NCBI GenBank assembly: GCA_965243605.1
Contig: CBDEVQ010000119.1
Coordinates: forward strand, 1-64,000
Reading direction: 5' to 3'
Origin: JBMYYR01 sp965243605
Lineage (GTDB): Bacteria; Bacteroidota; Bacteroidia; Flavobacteriales; CAJXXR01
Length of the DNA: 64,000 nucleotides
The translations under genes were made by a program, and so were the position numbers. The notes below the pieces were generated by a model that was given only the letters and a program-made list of their open reading frames with translations, was not told where the DNA came from and searched no databases. How positions within the stretch are numbered: position 1 is the first letter of the stretch; each line of letters starts with the position of its first letter. Shown one piece after another: positions 15,448 to 23,599 of this stretch.

Positions 15448-16172
15448 AAGATACAACTTGGTTAGAACGAATGACCTTAATAACAGGGGATGATGCAATG
15501 GAAAAGTTAAACAATGCACATGTTATGGTTGTTGGAATGGGAGGAGTAGGATCCTTTGCTGCCGAATTTATTGCAAGAGCTGGAGTTGGAAGAATGACTA
15601 TTGTAGATGGAGATGAAGTTGATCCAACCAATCGAAACCGTCAATTATGTGCTTTAAAATCTACAGAAGGTAAGTCTAAGGTTCATTATATGGCAGAACG
15701 ATTAAAGGATATTAATCCTGAGATTAAATTAGAGGTAATAGAAGAGTTTTTGAGCCCAGAAAGAGCTTATGAAATTGTTAGGCCTGAGATGGATTATGTT
15801 GTAGACTGTATAGATTCATTATCGCCTAAAATTAATCTAATTGTTGGGTGTAAACATAAAAAAGTAAAAGTAGTAAGTAGTATGGGTGCTGGTGGAAAAG
15901 TAGACCCTACTAAAGTTATGGTTACTGATATTTCTAAAACGTACCATTGCAAGCTTTCTAAACAAATGCGAGTACGTTTAAAAGAAAGACAAATTAATAA
16001 AGGTGTTAAAGCTGTTTTCTCAACAGAGCAGAATATTAAATCTTCTTTGAAGATGACGGATGGAACGAATTTTAAGAAATCGTTTTACGGAACAATGTCT
16101 TATATGCCTGCAACTTTCGGATGTGTTGCAAGTTCTGTTGTAATCAATGCACTTATCAAGAAAAAGAAATAG
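15444..16172 (+). CDS. tcdA: tRNA threonylcarbamoyladenosine dehydratase (ThiF/MoeB fold)
   Basis: It performs ATP-dependent cyclisation of t6A37 in tRNA to the hydantoin form ct6A. The 242-aa protein has the ThiF/E1-like nucleotide-binding loop VVGMGGVGSFAAEFIARAGVG at the N-terminus. DGDEVDPTNRNRQ follows it, and then VVDCIDSLSPKINLI. The KVVSSMGAGGKVDPTKV segment and the SYMPATFGCVASSVVIN end are also typical of TcdA/CsdL. It is last in the PRTase-TatD-TcdA operon. An IS3-family element begins 11 bp downstream and may have replaced the native terminator. Confidence 0.9.
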   Translation: MKDTTWLERMTLITGDDAMEKLNNAHVMVVGMGGVGSFAAEFIARAGVGRMTIVDGDEVDPTNRNRQLCALKSTEGKSKVHYMAERLKDINPEIKLEVIEEFLSPERAYEIVRPEMDYVVDCIDSLSPKINLIVGCKHKKVKVVSSMGAGGKVDPTKVMVTDISKTYHCKLSKQMRVRLKERQINKGVKAVFSTEQNIKSSLKMTDGTNFKKSFYGTMSYMPATFGCVASSVVINALIKKKK

Positions 16173-16235
16173 AACTCACCTATTTGTCTCGTCCTAAATA
16201 ACCGTTACAGGTTTTAAGCGAATATACTTAATTTA

Positions 16236-17153
16236 TTAAACAGTGTTGATAATATTATCAACACTGTTTTTGTTTTTATAAGTTCTGATTTTAATTTCTC
16301 TTTGACGATGCATCTGTTTTGGAGTGAGCATGTAACAGGAGTAATGAGGTCTAATATCATTATATATTCTTACGCTGTCTTTGACTAATCGTTTCATAAT
16401 ACTGATGGGTATTTTCCGGTCATAGCCCAAAAACTCTTGCTTTATAATTCCATTTATTCTTTCAGCAACAGCGTTAGCATATGGATCGTAGGATTCTGTC
16501 ATGCTGCATTTTATATTCCTTTTCCCTAATAGTTTCTGGTAATCATCGCTGCAATATTGAAGCCCTCGATCCGAGTGATGAATAAGCTCTTCCTTTTTAT
16601 ACAGTCTAGATTTAACGGCCATGGATAAGGCTCTTAAAGAGCTTGCTGTACAGAGACTGTTAGACACGTCATAGCCAACGATTTTTTTTGAATAAGCATC
16701 GGTAATCAGAGCTAGATACATTGGATTTTCGTGATTCCCAATATAGGTTATATCAGACACCCAAACTTGTTCTGGATGAACTATAGAAAGTTGAGCCACA
16801 ATATTCTTGTGCTTACGAAAACGATGATGTGAATCGGTTGTGATATGGTAAGATCGTTTTGGAATGATCTGCATATGATTTGCTTTTAAAATTGAAAATA
16901 ACTTGTCCCTTCCTACTCCCAGTTCCCTCAAACTATCTTGAAGAATATAATAGAGTTTACGTGTTCCGATACGCGGCATTTGTACACGAACAGCCTTCAC
17001 TAGATCAACGACCTGTTGGGCTATTTGCTTTCGGTTGTGCATTGATTGAAGGGAGCGATAATAAACCTGTCTACTTACCCCGAGTAATCTACAGGTAGCG
17101 GTTATGCTTTCTTGATGTTCTTCTTTGAAGTCGTCGATTGCTCGGGTGAGGAG
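16236..17153 (-). CDS. IS3-family transposase OrfB (catalytic part of OrfAB)
   Basis: This is the integrase-like DDE domain, made as a fusion to OrfA by -1 frameshifting. After the slip the frame reads LLTRAIDDFKEEHQESITAT, then CRLLGVSRQVYYRSLQS, and on into the rve domain. There, WVSDITYIG gives the first Asp, LIHHSDRGLQYCS the second, and SYDPYANAVAERINGIIKQEF the Glu. An internal ATG at 17042 could give OrfB alone, but sequence typical of the fusion lies upstream of it. The last ten codons and the stop lie in a perfect palindrome. Confidence 0.9.
   Translation of the reverse strand, partial: LLTRAIDDFKEEHQESITATCRLLGVSRQVYYRSLQSMHNRKQIAQQVVDLVKAVRVQMPRIGTRKLYYILQDSLRELGVGRDKLFSILKANHMQIIPKRSYHITTDSHHRFRKHKNIVAQLSIVHPEQVWVSDITYIGNHENPMYLALITDAYSKKIVGYDVSNSLCTASSLRALSMAVKSRLYKKEELIHHSDRGLQYCSDDYQKLLGKRNIKCSMTESYDPYANAVAERINGIIKQEFLGYDRKIPISIMKRLVKDSVRIYNDIRPHYSCYMLTPKQMHRQREIKIRTYKNKNSVDNIINTV
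16238..16269. repeat. Perfect 32-bp palindrome over the 3' end of the IS transposase gene
   Basis: The sequence is self-complementary over 32 bp (half-site AAACAGTGTTGATAAT). It coincides with the final codons (VDNIINTV) and most of the stop codon of orfB, and is followed on the minus strand by AT-rich DNA. It could act as a terminator for the IS transcript or block read-through into the transposase gene. The stem is coding, so the C-terminal residues are constrained by it. Confidence 0.7.
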
Positions 17154-17536
17154 TTTTTTCGGATAGGTATATTATACTCTTTCTCTGCCATATCAATGAT
17201 CATATCAAAAATGATCGCTTTCTTATCTGCTTGTTCAACCTGTTTCTCAAGGTGAGCTTTCTGCTTCTCAAGTAATCGAACCTTTTGCTCTAACTCCAAT
17301 AATTTCTGAGCTGGTGTTTTTGGCATATTTGAAGGTGTTTGGTTTTCCCAATCAAAGTTACCATATTTTCTGAGCCAATTTACTACTGTCGATCGTGATT
17401 GGATACCATATTTCCTAACAGCACCTGTCGTTGAAAGTTCTCCACGTTCAATTTCATTGATCACTTGAAGTTTAAAGGATAACGAGTAATCCTTTTGGCT
17501 ACGCTTAACGTAATCCGTTTTTCCATCTTTATTCAT
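17102..17536 (-). CDS. IS3-family OrfA (helix-turn-helix protein)
   Basis: From the ATG at 17536 (MNKDGKTDYVKRS) the 144-aa protein has a HTH_Tnp_1-type N-terminal domain (SLSFKLQVINEIERGELSTTGAVRKYGIQSRSTVVNWLRKYG). A leucine-zipper coiled coil (KLLELEQKVRLLEKQKAHLEKQ) follows, as in IS150-group OrfA. A longer upstream frame would begin outside the IS, so this start is preferred. It binds the IS ends and, alone, usually limits transposition. About 40 bases before its stop lies the A_AAA_AAC slip site. Confidence 0.9.
   Translation of the reverse strand: MNKDGKTDYVKRSQKDYSLSFKLQVINEIERGELSTTGAVRKYGIQSRSTVVNWLRKYGNFDWENQTPSNMPKTPAQKLLELEQKVRLLEKQKAHLEKQVEQADKKAIIFDMIIDMAEKEYNIPIRKNSSPEQSTTSKKNIKKA
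17153..17159 (-). other. Programmed -1 ribosomal frameshift site A_AAA_AAC
   Basis: In the OrfA frame the codons CGA AAA AAC create the canonical IS3-family slippery heptamer A_AAA_AAC. Shifting back one base joins OrfA to the open OrfB frame without an intervening stop. Confidence 0.85.
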
Positions 17537-17580
17537 TACAGTTTTTTTTTGTAACGATATTTCAGGACGGGACAATTTAT

Positions 17581-17620
17581 AAACAAAAAAAGTCGGCAAT
17601 TTTGCCGACTTTTTTTGTTT
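17581..17620 (-). terminator. Intrinsic terminator of psd
   Basis: The stem AGTCGGCAA / TTGCCGACT (17591-17610, 2-nt loop) is flanked by symmetrical A and T runs. It lies 8 bp after the psd stop on the minus strand and just outside the IS3 element. Confidence 0.88.
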
Positions 17621-17628
17621 AATTATGA

Positions 17629-18528
17629 TTACTCTCCAATGGTGTCTCCCATAAGAATAGCTGTTTCTAAACCATTTTTTGTGTTTTCAACAAGGTCTTT
17701 AGAGAATTGAATTTTACCTGGTTCGAATAACAGAACAACGGTAGATCCTCCAAAGGCAAAATATCCTTTTTCATCTCCTTTTTTTATGTTTGAGTTTTGC
17801 TGATGAGATTGAATTATTCCTCCAGTCATCGTTGCACCAATATCACAAAATACGACATCGCCATGTACTGGCGTTTTAATAATTGAATATTCACGTTTAT
17901 TTCTGCAAAAAATAGCAAGACTCTTTTTTAATGCCAACGGCGAAACCGAAAAATAGTCACCTCTTATTCTTATATTTTCACCAACAAAACCAGAAACTGG
18001 AAAATGATACCTGTGATAATCTGTAGGTGCTAGCCTAACAATACACATGGCTCCACCTTCATATTTATTAGCAAGATCTGTAGAGTTTAAAAGTGTTTCA
18101 ACCGAAAAGTCGGATCCTTTTACAAAGAACTCTGTGTTTTGATTAATTTCTTGAAAGACTAATATTTTTCCATCAGCAGGAGATACAACACCTTTTTTTA
18201 TTGGTCTAGCATCAGGTTTTATATTACGATAGAAAAAATCATTAAATGTTTTATAACCACCATCAGGAATGATATACTGAGACATATCCATTTTGTACTT
18301 CTCAATAAATCCTTTAACACGAAGGCTTGAAATACGCATATTTAATATTCCTCCGAATATAGAAGAAATAAATTTTCGTTTAAATAATCCATTTAAGGTA
18401 AGGTTTCCTAGAGGGCTTTGCCCATATAGAAATTTCATGAAATTACCTCCAGGGACTTGTTCTATAACTTTTGTATTTGTAGAGCGATCTACATATGTAA
18501 CTTGATCAATTTTGGATTCTGACGACAT
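17629..18528 (-). CDS. psd: Phosphatidylserine decarboxylase
   Basis: It makes phosphatidylethanolamine from phosphatidylserine at the inner membrane. The 299-aa proenzyme has VVSPADGKILVF (about residue 116), the catalytic LAPTDYHRYHFPVSG (His) and, near the C-terminus, YFAFGGSTVVLLFEPG. Its Gly-Ser bond there is the autocleavage site that creates the pyruvoyl prosthetic group. It is longer than the short archaeal-type Psd and fits the larger class. It stands alone with its own terminator; the upstream neighbour is an O-antigen ligase-like gene on the same strand. Confidence 0.95.
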   Translation of the reverse strand: MSSESKIDQVTYVDRSTNTKVIEQVPGGNFMKFLYGQSPLGNLTLNGLFKRKFISSIFGGILNMRISSLRVKGFIEKYKMDMSQYIIPDGGYKTFNDFFYRNIKPDARPIKKGVVSPADGKILVFQEINQNTEFFVKGSDFSVETLLNSTDLANKYEGGAMCIVRLAPTDYHRYHFPVSGFVGENIRIRGDYFSVSPLALKKSLAIFCRNKREYSIIKTPVHGDVVFCDIGATMTGGIIQSHQQNSNIKKGDEKGYFAFGGSTVVLLFEPGKIQFSKDLVENTKNGLETAILMGDTIGE

Positions 18529-18633
18529 AAAATAATGTGTATTATCCTACAAAGATATTCTTTTTTAAAAATTAACGATGCGTAAATAAAAATTCCAATA
18601 ATTGATTTTACTTAATGGTAAAAAGCGAGTGAG

Positions 18634-19866
18634 TTATACTTGTTTCTTTTCTAGTAAAAATGGATAAAAGAAAGCGAAAAACACCAATCCAAATTGACGT
18701 TCAAATATGGATTCGGTCAACATTGAAAGTAAAATACAGGTTATAAATATGAGGGAAATATGATTGGATCTTTTTACTCCAAAAAATATAGAACCAAAAA
18801 ATAATAAGAACCCAAATATTCCAGTTTGTAAAACGATTTCTAAATATTGAGAATGGCTATTAATGTTTTTATCTCTGAGTTTGGTATTGGTATTGTTTAA
18901 CCAAAATTCAATTTCTATTTTGTCAGTAAAAGCATTTAAGGCTTTTTGTGCATCCCCTAATCCATGACCAAACAATAAATGCCCATCCATAGCTTTTACG
19001 GCTGCTGGCCATATGTAAACACGTGGGTTCGTATTTTTACTGTGTGTGTTATCAAATATTTTTACGATTTCATCTTTAGTCTCTTCAATTTTAAACTGAA
19101 TACGTTTAGATAATAAAGAAACAGATCCAATCGTTATTAAAAGGCCAATAACACTTACTCTAATAATTGTTTTAGAAAAATTAGCTTTAAAAAGTTGAAC
19201 AATAAAATAAGCACTTAAGAGTAATAACCCAATAATATGAATCCTAGAACCAATAATTAGAGTGTTATAGGTGAAAAATAAACTTAAAATTAAGAGTAAT
19301 ATTTGATATCCTTTTGACTTAATTTTTAAGATGTAATAATTGGTTATTCCTAAAGAGAATAACGTATATAGCGCAATGTAGTGTTTTCGATTTTTACTAA
19401 TAATCGAAAATTTATGGACATTTAGTTCTTCTTTACTTAACCCTATTAAAATATGGTCTAATGTTAAATGTATAGCAACAGCACCTGCAAAAAATAATAA
19501 AATGGATTGTATTTGTTTTTTGTTAAGGCTGGTACTAGACCATACTAATGCAGAAAGAATAAGCGAAAGTTTGAGTTGTATAAGTCTACCAAAGGTTCTT
19601 GTATCTTCTGTCCACATAAAAGATAAACCCATGAATATGTAGAACAGTATAAGGAATAGATGAGCTTTATTCTGTTTAAGGCATGCCCATTTTTCTTTAT
19701 AGTTTGGTTTTATCAGCCAAAAGAAAGTCGTAAATACAATACCAAATGTTAATGGAATTTTAGTTTGTCCTTGAAAAACAATTCCTAAACAAAAAATGAA
19801 CGAAATATAATATATAATTCGATCATGATTAAGACTCTTTAATCTGTTTAATAGAGTATTTGACAT
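18634..19866 (-). CDS. O-antigen ligase/polymerase-like membrane protein
   Basis: The 410-aa protein has about ten hydrophobic helices and a large loop typical of the Wzy_C/WaaL superfamily. In the loop, NPRVYIWPAAVKAMDGHLLFGHGLGD is followed by NSHSQYLEIVLQTGIFGFLLF, whose His is the conserved active-site residue of O-antigen ligases. It probably polymerises or ligates a surface glycan. No glycosyltransferases lie beside it, so which polymer it handles is not evident. Wzy polymerase and WaaL-type ligase cannot be told apart from this sequence alone. Confidence 0.75.
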   Translation of the reverse strand: MSNTLLNRLKSLNHDRIIYYISFIFCLGIVFQGQTKIPLTFGIVFTTFFWLIKPNYKEKWACLKQNKAHLFLILFYIFMGLSFMWTEDTRTFGRLIQLKLSLILSALVWSSTSLNKKQIQSILLFFAGAVAIHLTLDHILIGLSKEELNVHKFSIISKNRKHYIALYTLFSLGITNYYILKIKSKGYQILLLILSLFFTYNTLIIGSRIHIIGLLLLSAYFIVQLFKANFSKTIIRVSVIGLLITIGSVSLLSKRIQFKIEETKDEIVKIFDNTHSKNTNPRVYIWPAAVKAMDGHLLFGHGLGDAQKALNAFTDKIEIEFWLNNTNTKLRDKNINSHSQYLEIVLQTGIFGFLLFFGSIFFGVKRSNHISLIFITCILLSMLTESIFERQFGLVFFAFFYPFLLEKKQV

Positions 19867-20028
19867 TGGTAGTTAGACGTGAGGTTTTAAGAATAAGTGT
19901 ATTGTTAAAACATAAAATAATGAAATATATTGTTGTGATTTATATGTAGGAATTCACAATTGTTTTAACAATCTGTTTAGTAGTATGTTAATTATTAAAT
20001 TTAGATTAATTATAAATATAAAATAAAA

Positions 20029-20060
20029 AAAACTCAGCCAAATTAATGACTGAGTTTTTA
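20029..20060 (-). terminator. Intrinsic terminator after the T9SS protein gene
   Basis: The stem AAAACTCAG / CTGAGTTTT has a 12-nt loop. Read on the minus strand it ends in a run of T, 23 bp past the stop of the gene at 20083. Confidence 0.75.
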
Positions 20061-20082
20061 TAGATGATTGTAAAAAATCAAT

Positions 20083-20865
20083 TTATTCAACAACTAATTT
20101 TGTTGAATAAGATCCTTTGTTATTTGATAATACAACTTGGTAAATACCACTAGCATATCCATTTGTATTAATGTCAATAGAATTTTTACCTTCTACTGTA
20201 TTTGTGTTAAACCAGTTAATTGTTCTTCCTTGTGCATCTAAAATAGAAACCGTTAAGTCTTTTGCAGATTTAGAATCAAATGATAATATAGAGTTACCTT
20301 GGCTTGGGTTAGGGAATAAAGAAACTTCAGAAGAGAATCCTAATTCTTCAACACCTACTGTACCTCCTGTTTTCATAGCAAAAACATATTCAGTACCAAT
20401 AATTTGATTAATTGCAGCGTTATCCAAAGTTGTTTGAATACTGTTAATGATTACGTCTGCAGCAAATTGAATATCTAAAATATAAGTTGCTCCATTTACA
20501 ACTGAGTTATCAGCATCTCCAAAGATTTCAATACATCCTGTTTGACCACCTGGAAATTCACAGTTTGTTGGATTACATTGTTTATCTAATCCTAAAGGTA
20601 ATCCCGTTAAAGAAATCAATTTAAATGTAGTAATATCTGCATTAATTGTTCCTTGGTTAATATTGTTAGGAATATTTAAGAAAAATGTTTGAGAGTATCC
20701 TGGACCAGTTACTGGAGGTAACCATACCGTATCATTACTAAGTACAGATGCCGGTGGGTAGGTTACTAAATCTGTATAAGTAGGGTCTGGAGTACATTGA
20801 GCATTTGAATCAATTGAAAAACCGAAACTGATTAATGCTAAAACCGAGTAAAATAATCTTTTCAT
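20083..20865 (-). CDS. Secreted protein with T9SS type A sorting domain
   Basis: The 260-aa protein has a signal peptide (MKRLFYSVLALISFGFSIDSNAQ). Its middle region is rich in Thr, Asn and Ile, with paired Cys (CNPTNCEFPGGQTGC). The last ~75 residues form a Por secretion-system domain: SLFPNPSQGNSILSF, ILDAQGR, and the end ASGIYQVVLSNNKGSYSTKLVVE. It should cross the outer membrane through T9SS and be attached to the surface or released. The mature part is not recognisable. It stands alone with a terminator. Confidence 0.85.
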   Translation of the reverse strand: MKRLFYSVLALISFGFSIDSNAQCTPDPTYTDLVTYPPASVLSNDTVWLPPVTGPGYSQTFFLNIPNNINQGTINADITTFKLISLTGLPLGLDKQCNPTNCEFPGGQTGCIEIFGDADNSVVNGATYILDIQFAADVIINSIQTTLDNAAINQIIGTEYVFAMKTGGTVGVEELGFSSEVSLFPNPSQGNSILSFDSKSAKDLTVSILDAQGRTINWFNTNTVEGKNSIDINTNGYASGIYQVVLSNNKGSYSTKLVVE

Positions 20866-20895
20866 ACTATAGTGTTTAATTAATTGTTCTTAATA

Positions 20896-21207
20896 TTAAA
20901 AACCTCTTGTTAATTCTTCCATGAAGATATATTCTTTAGCTTCATGTTTTGTAGGAATCAAAATGAATTCATCCCATTCATCTGTTGGTAATGATGAATG
21001 AACCACAACAAAGGTCTTTTCTTGTTCCGCCAAAGTTAACGAAATCTTTTCCAAAATAGTGAGCTGATTATTTATTTCTGATTTTTGGAACACATTACAA
21101 TCAATAATTAAATTATTTTTAATGATGACATCCTCATTAATAAGGATGTTTTGCAATTCGTCTACATCCGAAATTGTGATAAAATTGTACTTATCTTGTT
21201 GCTCCAT
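20896..21207 (-). CDS. Conserved hypothetical protein downstream of pyrB
   Basis: The 103-aa acidic cytosolic protein starts 11 bp after the pyrB stop, so it belongs to the pyrR-pyrB operon. Alternating hydrophobic strands (NNLIIDCNVF, KTFVVVHSS, FILIPTKHEA) give a small alpha/beta, STAS-like pattern. The C-terminus (EAKEYIFMEELTRGF) is like that of a small flavobacterial protein found between pyrB and the RNase Z gene, and sometimes mislabelled ribonuclease Z. It has no metallo-beta-lactamase HxHxDH motif. No RNase Z gene follows here. Function unknown. Confidence 0.6.
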   Translation of the reverse strand: MEQQDKYNFITISDVDELQNILINEDVIIKNNLIIDCNVFQKSEINNQLTILEKISLTLAEQEKTFVVVHSSLPTDEWDEFILIPTKHEAKEYIFMEELTRGF

Positions 21208-21218
21208 AGTTAGAAAGG

Positions 21219-22154
21219 TTATTCCGATTTTTTAATTTTTTGTGCTAAAAGATATAGAACAGCCATTCTTACAGCCACACCATTTTCTACTTGAGTTAGA
21301 ATAATAGATTGGTCAGAGTCTGCAACTTCAGAAGAAATTTCTACACCTCGATTAATAGGTCCTGGGTGCATAACTGTAATCTTTTTAGATAGACTATTTA
21401 ATAAATCCATATCTAACCCATACAGCTTTGTATATTCTCTAAGTGTAGGGAAATAGTTTACATCTTGTCTTTCTAGTTGAATACGCAACATGTTGGCTAC
21501 ATCACACCATTCTAAAGCTTTCTTTAGGTTGTACTCTACTTTAACACCTAAATCAGTAATATGCTTAGGGATTAATGTTGTAGGACCACAAACCATAACT
21601 TCTGCTCCAAGCTTTTGTAAACATAAAATGTTAGATAGAGCAACTCTTGAATGCTTAATATCTCCAACAATAACTACCTTTTTACCTTCTAAAGTCCCAA
21701 GGTTTTCAATCATAGAGAAACTATCTAGTAAGGCTTGAGTAGGATGTTCATGAGCACCATCACCTGCATTTACAACTTTAGCATCTACATGTTCAGATAA
21801 AAACTTAGCTGCACCTGGGTATGGATGACGCATAACAACCATATCTACTTTCATAGATAATATATTATTAACCGTATCAATTAATGTTTCTCCCTTTTTT
21901 ACAGAAGAACTTGCGGCCGAAAAGTTAATGACATCTGCAGATAATCGTTTTTCTGCAAGTTCAAAGGATAACTTGGTACGTGTAGAGTTTTCGAAAAATA
22001 AATTGGCAATAGTAATATCTCTAAGAGATGGGACTTTTTTAATCGGTCTGTTAATTACCTCTTTAAATTCTCGAGCAGTCTCTAAAATAAGTTCAATATC
22101 TTCTTTTGTAAGGTTTTTTATACCTACTAAATTATCTACACTTAATTCTTTCAT
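21219..22154 (-). CDS. pyrB: Aspartate carbamoyltransferase catalytic subunit
   Basis: It condenses carbamoyl phosphate with aspartate in de novo pyrimidine synthesis. From the ATG at 22154 (MKELSVDNLVG) the 311-aa protein has the carbamoyl-phosphate motif FFENSTRTKLSFELAEKRL. DGAHEHPTQALLD and VMHPGPINRGVEI follow. The start overlaps the pyrR stop as ATGA; the longer frame would run deep into pyrR. No pyrI regulatory subunit is adjacent, which fits a PyrR-linked, unregulated trimer as in Bacillus. Confidence 0.96.
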   Translation of the reverse strand: MKELSVDNLVGIKNLTKEDIELILETAREFKEVINRPIKKVPSLRDITIANLFFENSTRTKLSFELAEKRLSADVINFSAASSSVKKGETLIDTVNNILSMKVDMVVMRHPYPGAAKFLSEHVDAKVVNAGDGAHEHPTQALLDSFSMIENLGTLEGKKVVIVGDIKHSRVALSNILCLQKLGAEVMVCGPTTLIPKHITDLGVKVEYNLKKALEWCDVANMLRIQLERQDVNYFPTLREYTKLYGLDMDLLNSLSKKITVMHPGPINRGVEISSEVADSDQSIILTQVENGVAVRMAVLYLLAQKIKKSE

Positions 22155-22696
22155 TCTTCTGTTTTCACTAATGTTACTGAATCTTGATCCGTTTGCGATT
22201 TCCAATTTACACGTACACGCTCAGAGGCAATGGCATCCACTTCTTTTCCAATATATTTTGGGAAAATAGGAAGTTCTCTACTAAATCGACGATTAATTAA
22301 GGTCATTAATTCAATGGATGAAGGACGTCCAAAAGAACCAATAGCATTTAACGCTGCACGAATACTTCTTCCAGAATATAATACATCATCAATAAAGATA
22401 ACACGTTTGTTTTCTACAATGAAATTAATCTCTGTTTGGTTTGCTAATAAAAGTTCATCACGTCTTCCAAAGTCGTCTCTAAAAAATGTGATGTCAAGCT
22501 TACCATAGCAAAAGTTTTCTTTTCCTGTAAGTTCTTTTAGTTTGTCAACAATGCGATCAGCAAAGAAAACACCTCTTGGTTGAAGGCCAACAATACATGT
22601 GTTTTCAAAATTATCGTGATTCTCAATCAATTCCCAACACAATCGTGTTATCGTGATTTCGATTTCCTTTTCGTTTAATAAAATCTTTTCGTTCAT
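22151..22696 (-). CDS. pyrR: PyrR bifunctional regulator / uracil phosphoribosyltransferase
   Basis: The 181-aa type I PRTase starts at the ATG at 22696; the frame extends to a TTG further up that is not needed. It has CIVGLQPRGVFFADRI, the PRPP loop VIFIDDVLYSGRSIRAALNAI, and the PyrR-specific LINRRFSRELPIFPKYIGKEVD. In Gram-positive bacteria PyrR binds pyr mRNA. Here only 33 bp separate it from the divergent prmC start, leaving no room for a pyr attenuator, so it may act mainly as UPRTase. It is the first gene of the pyrR-pyrB operon. Confidence 0.93.
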   Translation of the reverse strand: MNEKILLNEKEIEITITRLCWELIENHDNFENTCIVGLQPRGVFFADRIVDKLKELTGKENFCYGKLDITFFRDDFGRRDELLLANQTEINFIVENKRVIFIDDVLYSGRSIRAALNAIGSFGRPSSIELMTLINRRFSRELPIFPKYIGKEVDAIASERVRVNWKSQTDQDSVTLVKTEE

Positions 22697-22729
22697 CTGA
22701 ATTTTAATCAAGATTTTTATCTATCTTCC

Positions 22730-23599
22730 ATGCAAATGGAAACAAGAATTATGAATGTCAAAAATAAGACATTAGCACAATGGAAAAAACTATTTGCTCA
22801 AGAATTAGCACATCTTTATGAAAAAAGAGAGGTAGAATCCATATTTGAGCTCATTTTTGAGTCTTTTAGATGGAGTAAAGTAGACTTTCTTCTAAATTTA
22901 AATACAGAAATAACAAAAGAAGAGGAAGCTTTAAATTCTATCTTAACGGCACTAAAAAATGAAGAACCTATTCAATATATATTAGGTTATGCACATTTTG
23001 ATGACTTAGTAATTCCAGTAAAAACAGGGGTGTTAATACCTCGCCAAGAAACTGAAGAATTAGTAGATTGGGTAGATAACTCCTTACCAAAGGGGAGTTC
23101 TATTTTAGATGTTTGTACAGGGAGTGGTTGTATTAGTTTAGCGCTTAAAAATAGAGATAAAACAAAGGCTATTTCGGCTATAGAATATTCTAAAGATGCC
23201 CTTAAGCAGGTTGAAGAAAATATAGACAATTTAGGGCTTAATGTAGAGGTTTACAAAATGGATGCCTTGGCCAATTGGGATTTAAAACAAACCTGGGATT
23301 GTATTGTTAGTAACCCGCCATATATTCCAGAATCAGATAAGGTGAGAATGAAAAACAACGTATTGGAATTTGAACCCGATATGGCATTGTTTGTAGAAGA
23401 TGATAATCCATTAATATTTTATCGAAGAATAGCAGAAGAAGGTATGATACACCTAAAAAGTGGTGGATTATTATTTTTTGAAATTCATGAAGATTTAGGT
23501 GACGAAACAAAAGCCTTAATTGAAACGATTGGATATAAACAGGTGGAGCTCCGTAAAGATTTAAACGGAAAAGATAGAATGATAAAAGCGATACGTTAA
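22730..23599 (+). CDS. prmC: Peptide chain release factor N5-glutamine methyltransferase
   Basis: It methylates the Gln of the GGQ motif in RF1 and RF2. The 289-aa protein has the family N-terminal domain (PIQYILGYAHFDDLVIPVKTGVLIPRQETEELVDW), then the SAM motif ILDVCTGSGCISLAL. The catalytic CIVSNPPYIP tetrapeptide NPPY is near residue 190. Three Met codons crowd the start (22730, 22736, 22751); the first is listed, but any could be used. Its stop overlaps the mpl start (TAATG), indicating coupling. Confidence 0.95.
   Translation: MQMETRIMNVKNKTLAQWKKLFAQELAHLYEKREVESIFELIFESFRWSKVDFLLNLNTEITKEEEALNSILTALKNEEPIQYILGYAHFDDLVIPVKTGVLIPRQETEELVDWVDNSLPKGSSILDVCTGSGCISLALKNRDKTKAISAIEYSKDALKQVEENIDNLGLNVEVYKMDALANWDLKQTWDCIVSNPPYIPESDKVRMKNNVLEFEPDMALFVEDDNPLIFYRRIAEEGMIHLKSGGLLFFEIHEDLGDETKALIETIGYKQVELRKDLNGKDRMIKAIR

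Larger units (their letters stand above)
16184..17575. mobile_element. IS3-family insertion sequence (IS150-like), about 1.39 kb
   Basis: Imperfect terminal inverted repeats face each other. The left end reads TGTCTCGTCCTAAATAACCG and the inverted right end reads TGTCCCGTCCTGAAATATCG, both followed by GTTACA. The element holds orfA and orfB on the minus strand, joined by a -1 frameshift site. It lies in the gap between tcdA and psd and interrupts no gene. A clear 3-5-bp target duplication is not visible. Both open frames are intact, so it may be active. Confidence 0.88.

Noticed and set aside
20896..21207. Ribonuclease Z label for the gene after pyrB
   Set aside because: Similar small proteins are sometimes so named because of their neighbour, but this one has no metallo-beta-lactamase metal motif and only 103 residues.
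22697..22729. PyrR-dependent attenuator before pyrR
   Set aside because: Only 33 bp separate pyrR and the divergent prmC, with no hairpin; there is no room for an attenuator.
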